Source: an uncultured Verrucomicrobiota bacterium
GTDB taxonomy: Bacteria > Verrucomicrobiota > Kiritimatiellia > CAIVKH01
Direction: 5' to 3'
Assembly (NCBI GenBank): GCA_937996795.1
Contig: CALKUH010000028.1
Location: 37,252 to 101,251 of the forward strand
Length of the DNA stretch: 64,000 bases
The position numbers and the translations under genes are program-made. Every line of letters starts with the position of its first letter. Position 1 is the stretch's first letter. The notes under the pieces were generated by a model. It ran no database searches. It worked only from the letters and a program-made list of their open reading frames with translations, and was not told where the DNA came from. This document shows, one piece after another, positions 61,051-64,000 of this stretch.

Positions 61051-61562
61051 CAGCGCAGATTGTACTCCGGGTCCAGCGCGCGACGCTGCTGCTGGTCCGC
61101 GTAGGAGCGCGCGCGGCTCTCCGGCTCCGGCGGCGTGAGGGAGACGGCGGCGCCGACGGTGCGCAGCGAGGCGTCCACCGGCCACGCATAGCCGCGGTTC
61201 TTGATCTGGTTGTCGAGCGAGATCCACGTGTAGGTGAAGCGGACCTCGAAGCGGCTCGCCGCACGGCGCTGGACCTGCCAGCGCGGGAACAGCGGCTGGC
61301 CGCGCGGCTGCGCCAACTCGCGCTGCAGCCAGTCGCGCACCGTGCCCTCGCCCTCGGGGGCGGGCTGCTCCTGCACCAACTGCACCAGCTCGGCCTCCGA
61401 CGCCCCCTGGTCGGGACGCGGCGACAAATCCACCGCATCGGTCTCCCCCGCCACGAGCATGGAACGGGCCGTATCGGGCGACGGACCACAGCCGCCCGCC
61501 AGCAGCGTCAGGGCGGCTGCGGCGAGGACGATGCGGAGCGACACGATCAACGGAAAGGACAT
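61050..61562 (-). CDS. Hypothetical lipoprotein
   Basis: A 170-residue lipoprotein with lipobox LAGGC after VLAAAALTL. The mature part has no known domain; it includes FEVRFTYTWISLDNQIKNRGYAWPVDASLR, which looks like a small beta domain. ATG 61562 is used; a GTG one codon earlier is possible. It is translationally coupled to mutY. Confidence 0.68.
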   Translation of the reverse strand: MSFPLIVSLRIVLAAAALTLLAGGCGPSPDTARSMLVAGETDAVDLSPRPDQGASEAELVQLVQEQPAPEGEGTVRDWLQRELAQPRGQPLFPRWQVQRRAASRFEVRFTYTWISLDNQIKNRGYAWPVDASLRTVGAAVSLTPPEPESRARSYADQQQRRALDPEYNLR

Positions 61563-61675
61563 CACGCGGCCAGTGTACCGCAGATCGCGCCGGGCGCAAT
61601 CGCCGCGCGCCGAACTGGGGATTGACCGGGGCGCGTGGGATGACCTACCATCGGTGTTCAGATTCGGGAGCGGTC

Positions 61676-62602
61676 ATGGCTGACGAAAAAAATATTCCTC
61701 CGGGCGGCACCGAGCCGCCGAAAATTAAACTGAACCTCTCCTCCGCGATGCCGCGCGAGAACCCGCCGGTTCAGATCCGCGCGTCGGACAAGAAGTCGGA
61801 GACCACGCGCCTGGACCTCGCGCTGGCCCAGCCGCCGATCAAGAGCGACACCCAGGCGGTGCGCGTTGATCCCTCCACGGTGAAGCGCAGCACGGTGCGC
61901 ATCGAGACGCCGCCGCCCGCCAAGGCGGAAACGCAAAAGGTCAAGACCGAGACGCAGAAGGTCGGTCCCGCCCACCTGCAGAACACCGTGCGCGTCGAAG
62001 TGCCGGATCACCTGAAGGCCAAATCGTCCACCACGCGCATCGACATTCCCGAGTCGGCCTTCACCCGGACTCCGGGCACGCCGCCGCAAGCGCCGCGGCT
62101 CCCGCTCGCCGATGGCGCGGACGATGTGTTCAAGCGGACGACCATTCCCGTGGGCATCCCCACTCCGCCGCCGGCGGAAGCCATCGGGGCAAAGCCGAAA
62201 ACCATCTCCATCAAGCGCCCGGTCGCAGCGCCCCCTGCGACGCCCGTCGATGCGGCCGCCGTGCAGACCGACAAAGCCGTCTCCGAAGCGAAGAAGAGCG
62301 AAACGGCGCGCATAGACCTGCCGGCGGACAGCGGGGAGCGCCCCGCGACGCGGCCCAAGACCATCCGCATCAAGCGCCCGGACGGCACCACGGCACGCAA
62401 GGCCCTGACGATTTCCAGGCCCGACAATGAACCGTCCACCCGCACCGGGTCGGCGGATCTCGGCGAAGTCGGTGGCGAACAGCCCGTCGGCGTCACCTTC
62501 TCCATCCTGGCGCTGGTCGCGGTCCTGGTGGCCTGCACGGTGCTCTACGTGTTCGCCGCGCAGACCTTCGCGCCGGATCTTCCGTTCCCCGGAAAAATCT
62601 GA
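61676..62602 (+). CDS. Low-complexity repeat protein with C-terminal membrane anchor
   Basis: A 308-residue protein without a known domain. The body is disordered and made of short imperfect units of the type K-S-x-T-x-R-I/L-D/E-x-P (KKSETTRLDLAL, KRSTVRIETPPP, KSSTTRIDIPES, KKSETARIDLPA, RPKTIRIKRPDG). A single transmembrane helix (VTFSILALVAVLVACTVLYVF) is at the C-terminus. GGGAG lies 6 bases before ATG 61676. The threonine-rich units could be phosphorylation sites for a Ser/Thr kinase; this is a guess from composition. Confidence 0.65.
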   Translation: MADEKNIPPGGTEPPKIKLNLSSAMPRENPPVQIRASDKKSETTRLDLALAQPPIKSDTQAVRVDPSTVKRSTVRIETPPPAKAETQKVKTETQKVGPAHLQNTVRVEVPDHLKAKSSTTRIDIPESAFTRTPGTPPQAPRLPLADGADDVFKRTTIPVGIPTPPPAEAIGAKPKTISIKRPVAAPPATPVDAAAVQTDKAVSEAKKSETARIDLPADSGERPATRPKTIRIKRPDGTTARKALTISRPDNEPSTRTGSADLGEVGGEQPVGVTFSILALVAVLVACTVLYVFAAQTFAPDLPFPGKI

Positions 62603-62671
62603 GTCACACCAATTCCGCGTAAGGTCGCGGCGCCTGCCGCGACGTATCGCATAGCAAGAGGAGTACACGCA

Positions 62672-63001
62672 ATGGCTGGAAGCATCACCAACGTAACCAC
62701 CGCCTCGTGGGCGGGAGAAGTCGTATCGTCCACCACCCCGGTTCTTGTCGATTTCTGGGCCGAATGGTGCGGGCCGTGCCGCGCGATCGCGCCGGTACTG
62801 GAAGAGCTGAGCGGCGAGATGGCCGGCAAGCTCAAGATCGTCAAAGTAAATGTCGATGAGGCGCCGGATCTCGCGCAGCAGTATGGCATCCGCTCCATCC
62901 CCACCCTGCTCGTCATCAAAGGCGGACAGGTCGCGGGCCAGATGGTCGGCGCCATGCCCAAGTCGGCGCTCAAGGCGAAGGTCGAACAGTTGATCGGCTG
63001 A
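62672..63001 (+). CDS. trxA: Thioredoxin
   Basis: A 109-residue thioredoxin with the redox site C33-G-P-C36 in FWAEWCGPCRAIAPVLEEL and the cis-proline RSIPTLLVIKGG. It keeps cytoplasmic disulphides reduced with thioredoxin reductase. GAGG lies near the start ATG 62672. It ends before a hairpin terminator. Confidence 0.96.
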   Translation: MAGSITNVTTASWAGEVVSSTTPVLVDFWAEWCGPCRAIAPVLEELSGEMAGKLKIVKVNVDEAPDLAQQYGIRSIPTLLVIKGGQVAGQMVGAMPKSALKAKVEQLIG

Positions 63002-63025
63002 TCCGCGCGAGCAAATGTGATGGAG

Positions 63026-63057
63026 GGGGCCGGCCCGGCCGGCCCCTTCTGCTTTAA
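63026..63057. terminator. Bidirectional terminator between trxA and rph
   Basis: GGGGCCGGC (63026-63034), loop CCG, GCCGGCCCC (63038-63046), followed by TTCTGCTTT. The stem is GC-only with nine pairs and the downstream stretch is T-rich only in part; it separates convergent trxA and rph. Confidence 0.65.
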
Positions 63058-63797
63058 CCCAGCGCGGCGCGCTGGGCTTTGATGAGCGTGCGGATGCCGC
63101 CTTCGGCCAGCTTGAGCATCGCATCCAGCTCGCGCCGCGAATAGGGATGCTCCTCCGCGGTGCCCTGGACCTCCACGAATTCGCCGGCGCCGGTCATCAC
63201 GACATTCATGTCCACGGACGCCGCGACGTCCTCTTCATAGTTGAGGTCCAGCACGGGACGGCCGTTTACGATGCCGACGCTGACGGCGGCGACCGAGGCA
63301 GTCAGCGGCTGCGCGGCGAGCGTACCCGCGGCGCGCAGGCGCTCAATTGCGCGCCGGACCGCGACCCACGCGCCGGTGATCGCCGCGGTGCGCGTGCCGC
63401 CGTCGGCCTGCAACACATCGCAATCGATCCAGATCGTGCGGGGGCCGAGCGCCTCCAAATCGACGGCGGCGCGCATCGCGCGGCCGATCAGGCGCTGGAT
63501 TTCCTGCGTGCGTCCGCTGAGCTTGCCCTGCGACACCTCGCGGCGCGTGCGCTCGGTCGTGGAATACGGCAGCAGGCTGTATTCGGCGGTCACCCACCCA
63601 CCGGTGACTTTCTGCCGCTTCATCCAGCCGGGCACATCCTCTTCAATCGTCGCCGCGCAAATCACGCGGGTCCTGCCCATGCTCACCAACACGGAGCCCG
63701 TCGCGTGCGGCGCGACATCCGGCTCGAAGGAAACGGGGCGCAACTGGTTCGGGCGCCGGCCATCGGCGCGTTTGGAGGCGGCAGCTTTTTTTGTCAT
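63054..63797 (-). CDS. rph: Ribonuclease PH
   Basis: A 247-residue phosphorolytic exoribonuclease that trims tRNA 3' ends. Motifs: RADGRRPNQLRPVSFEPD, GSVLVSMGRTRVICAA, YSLLPYSTTERTRRE, RTIWIDCDVLQADGGTRTAAI and LDLNYEEDVAASVDMNVVM. ATG 63797 gives the usual family N-terminus; the frame open to 63866 has no support. Full length. Confidence 0.96.
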   Translation of the reverse strand: MTKKAAASKRADGRRPNQLRPVSFEPDVAPHATGSVLVSMGRTRVICAATIEEDVPGWMKRQKVTGGWVTAEYSLLPYSTTERTRREVSQGKLSGRTQEIQRLIGRAMRAAVDLEALGPRTIWIDCDVLQADGGTRTAAITGAWVAVRRAIERLRAAGTLAAQPLTASVAAVSVGIVNGRPVLDLNYEEDVAASVDMNVVMTGAGEFVEVQGTAEEHPYSRRELDAMLKLAEGGIRTLIKAQRAALG

Positions 63798-63872
63798 GGC
63801 GCGAGGATGCAAATCATGCCCGCGCAGTGGCGAGCCTTTTCTCCGGCGCGCGACAGGAAACGGCATACGGGA

Positions 63873-64000
63873 TCAGGCGCCCGCGCGTTGCTGGAGGCGG
63901 AGCTCCCTGCGGAGCCTGCGGAGGAAGAGGGAGCCGAGGAGGATGAGGCCGAAGGAGTTGGCCTCGGGGATGGCGGAGGTGTTGATGGGGAGCGGGTCGT
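63873..64000 (-). CDS. PEP-CTERM sorting protein, C-terminal fragment (cut by window edge)
   Basis: The last 42 codons of a minus-strand gene that continues beyond the window. The end reads INTSAIPEANSFGLILLGSL followed by FLRRLRRELR: a PEP-CTERM tail with the P-E-A variant motif, a hydrophobic stretch and a basic cluster, stop TGA at 63873-63875. This signal directs surface proteins to an exosortase. It was found by reading the strand at the edge; no exosortase gene is in the window. Confidence 0.8.
   Translation of the reverse strand, partial: DPLPINTSAIPEANSFGLILLGSLFLRRLRRELRLQQRAGA

Overview
The window is 64 kb of GC-rich bacterial chromosome with very high coding density and many ATGA start/stop overlaps. 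I recognise no tRNA, rRNA, CRISPR array, transposase or phage gene. Several traits point to the PVC group, most likely Verrucomicrobiota or Kiritimatiellota: a fused CcoN-CcoO oxidase subunit, a partial PEP-CTERM protein at the right edge, a pseudopilin gene set built around PilM/N/O, a YidD domain fused to a repeat protein, and many short palindromic dispersed repeats of the CACGAAT and GCGCTC..GAGCGC types. This placement is an inference from gene content. The organism looks like a Gram-negative-type cell that respires oxygen at low tension and handles nitrite and nitric oxide.

Layout. 0.1-3.5 kb: a FadL-type outer membrane protein followed by a soluble receiver-kinase, divergent from a methyltransferase-like gene. 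3.7-13.7 kb: a coupled run of an unusual FabF-like ketosynthase, two multi-domain histidine kinases and a sigma-54 response regulator, then a sugar-nucleotide epimerase and a secreted beta-helix protein. 13.7-18.9 kb: an RG-rich protein of unknown function, a transglutaminase-like protein, a PuuD-like membrane cytochrome and a lipocalin lipoprotein. 18.9-28 kb: a radical SAM gene and an Rrf2 regulator, divergent from a complete cbb3 oxidase operon in the order ccoI-ccoS-ccoNO-ccoQ-ccoP-ccoG-ccoH. 28-41.8 kb: a large minus-strand type IV pilus or type II secretion-like operon (pilT, pilQ, pilB, pilC, major pilin, pilM, pilN, pilO, pilP-like, three minor pilins, a lipoprotein) with a coiled-coil/TPR protein upstream of it.

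42-48.2 kb holds a UreH/SafE-type membrane protein, a lipoprotein, a TPR-YidD fusion with a partner, two tandem small secreted paralogues, a LolA-like protein and two membrane proteins. 48.3-53.4 kb is a nitrite/NO island: an Rrf2 sensor, nirK with a C-terminal cytochrome c domain, nirV, a SCO copper chaperone, a DGC-domain protein and nnrS. An almost identical 18-bp site lies before both the rrf2 gene and nirK, which suggests an autoregulated NO-responsive regulon. 53.5-64 kb: a GHL10-like glycosidase, pyrH-frr, an SGNH-MBOAT acetylation pair, mutY with a lipoprotein, a low-complexity membrane-anchored protein, trxA, rph and the start of a PEP-CTERM gene.

The most unusual signals are dispersed palindromic repeats that have become part of protein N-termini (three genes), a terminator-like hairpin that contains a start codon, a ketosynthase with Cys-His-Asn in place of Cys-His-His in operon with kinases, and the paired operators of the NO island.
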